This document shows positions 5,334-5,589 of a DNA stretch of 5,589 nt, one piece after another (the first letter of the stretch is position 1; each line of letters begins with the position of its first letter). The DNA is from Oscillospiraceae bacterium (GTDB lineage: Bacteria; Bacillota; Clostridia; Oscillospirales; Ruminococcaceae). The notes under the pieces were generated by a model, which saw only the letters and a program-made list of their open reading frames with translations, ran no database searches and was not told the origin of the DNA. The position numbers and the translations under genes are program-made. Location: NCBI GenBank assembly GCA_017394565.1, contig JAFPXW010000304.1:1-5589 (forward strand), in the 5' to 3' direction.

Positions 5334-5371
5334 AAGGAGGGGGCATCTATGGAGGGTGCTGCGCACCCTCC
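5324..5371. repeat. tandem tight hairpins
   Basis: CCCCCTCC (5324-5331) pairs with GGAGGGGG (5336-5343) around a 4-nt loop. GGAGGGTGC (5351-5359) pairs with GCACCCTCC (5363-5371) around a 3-nt loop. The hairpins are separated by 7 bp and neither is directly followed by a T-tract on either strand, so they are not ordinary terminators. I have an impression that similar GGAGGGTGC...GCACCCTCC hairpins recur between genes in gut Clostridia, but cannot confirm it here. Confidence 0.6.
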
Positions 5372-5462
5372 ACCCGCTTTCTTTCTAAAGTTGTTGGCAT
5401 TGTTGCCCCACGCCCCGAGTAGTGATGGATAGATCCGTCAGCACGACGCTAAGAACGGAATA

Positions 5463-5507
5463 CCGCACATGGACGGCTTTTTTGTGGAAACACCAGTCTT
5501 TGTGCGG
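5463..5507. repeat. inverted repeat CCGCACA / TGTGCGG
   Basis: Perfect 7-bp arms (5463-5469 and 5501-5507) flank a 31-nt segment that includes GGCTTTTTTG. The structure lies 16 bp beyond the stop of the partial ORF at 5523-5589 (-). A terminator for that gene is possible but no good T-tract follows the repeat on the - strand. An origin-of-transfer-like or regulatory role cannot be excluded. Confidence 0.35.
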
Positions 5508-5522
5508 CTTTTGGGATTGGTA

Positions 5523-5589
5523 TTACTCCGTCGTTTCCCGACGCTCACGGCTGCGCTTCTTGGCAAGCTCGATGCTCCGGCCGGTGATG
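5523..5589 (-). CDS. possible 3' end of an unidentified gene (C-terminal 21 residues)
   Basis: Reading inward from the window edge on the - strand, one frame stays open for 21 codons and ends at TAA (5523-5525). The tail is strongly charged (SIELAKKRSRERRETTE), the kind of Lys/Arg/Glu-rich C-terminus seen in many nucleic-acid-binding and mobile-element proteins. The fragment is too short to assign a family, and other frames are also open at the edge, so coding status is uncertain. If real, the gene is transcribed towards the protease gene with about 376 bp between them, so a shared operon is unlikely. Confidence 0.35.
   Translation of the reverse strand, partial: ITGRSIELAKKRSRERRETTE

Larger units (their letters stand above)
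5269..5402. repeat. imperfect inverted repeat bounding a structured intergenic block
   Basis: CAATGCTAACAA at 5269-5280 matches the reverse complement of 5391-5402 (TTGTTGGCATTG) at 11 of 12 positions, with partial similarity further out. The enclosed 110 bp contain the C-rich tract and the two hairpins at 5324-5371, and no ORF. The arrangement resembles a small non-coding repetitive element, such as a MITE-like or REP-like unit, but no target duplication is evident and copy number cannot be judged from this window. Confidence 0.4.

Noticed and set aside
1..5589. CRISPR array, tRNA or rRNA genes
   Set aside because: No regularly spaced direct repeats, no cloverleaf with TTCRA arm, and no rRNA-like conserved blocks were seen on either strand.

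Overview
The window looks like a chromosome segment of a gut or rumen Firmicute close to Ruminococcus (Oscillospiraceae). The main reason is a very large secreted subtilase that ends in a two-repeat dockerin of the Ruminococcus cellulosome type. Consensus sigma-A promoters (TTGACA / TATAAT), strong AGGAGG ribosome binding sites and G+C-rich coding DNA also fit. Genus-level placement is inference; no ribosomal or housekeeping marker is present.

Layout. (1) Positions 34-451 hold a compact A+T-rich locus with two convergent consensus promoters (42-71 on +, 415-443 on -). Their promoter and leader sequences are near copies of each other in inverted orientation. Each leader folds into the same AAGGG...CCCTT hairpin and is followed by a G+C-rich terminator-like hairpin (131-170 and 325-365). 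Between the hairpins, on the - strand, lies an unlisted 49-codon ORF (165-314) for a small protein with one membrane segment and a basic tail. The layout resembles type I toxin-antitoxin loci (Fst/par or TxpA/RatA style) and is the best candidate for an undescribed system. (2) Positions 452-1029 hold a self-contained fucU gene (L-fucose mutarotase) with its own promoter, RBS and terminator. (3) The terminator at 984-1029 is bidirectional and is shared with the convergent gene at 1049-5146 (-). That gene encodes a 1365-residue secreted S8 protease: signal peptide, I9-like propeptide, catalytic domain with PA insertion, Fn3-like modules and dockerin. (4) Positions 5147-5522 are intergenic and dense in structure: mutually exclusive hairpins just before the protease RBS, a G-quadruplex-type G-rich tract, two tight hairpins and an imperfect inverted repeat. 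(5) Positions 5523-5589 (-) may be the 3' end of another gene running off the window.

How the parts relate. The protease is probably exported and attached to a cell-surface or cellulosome-like scaffold by dockerin-cohesin binding, in place of an LPXTG anchor. FucU is a sugar-anomer housekeeping enzyme and has no fucose-pathway partner here. The small RNA/peptide locus is functionally separate, although its - strand promoter sits back to back with the fucU promoter.
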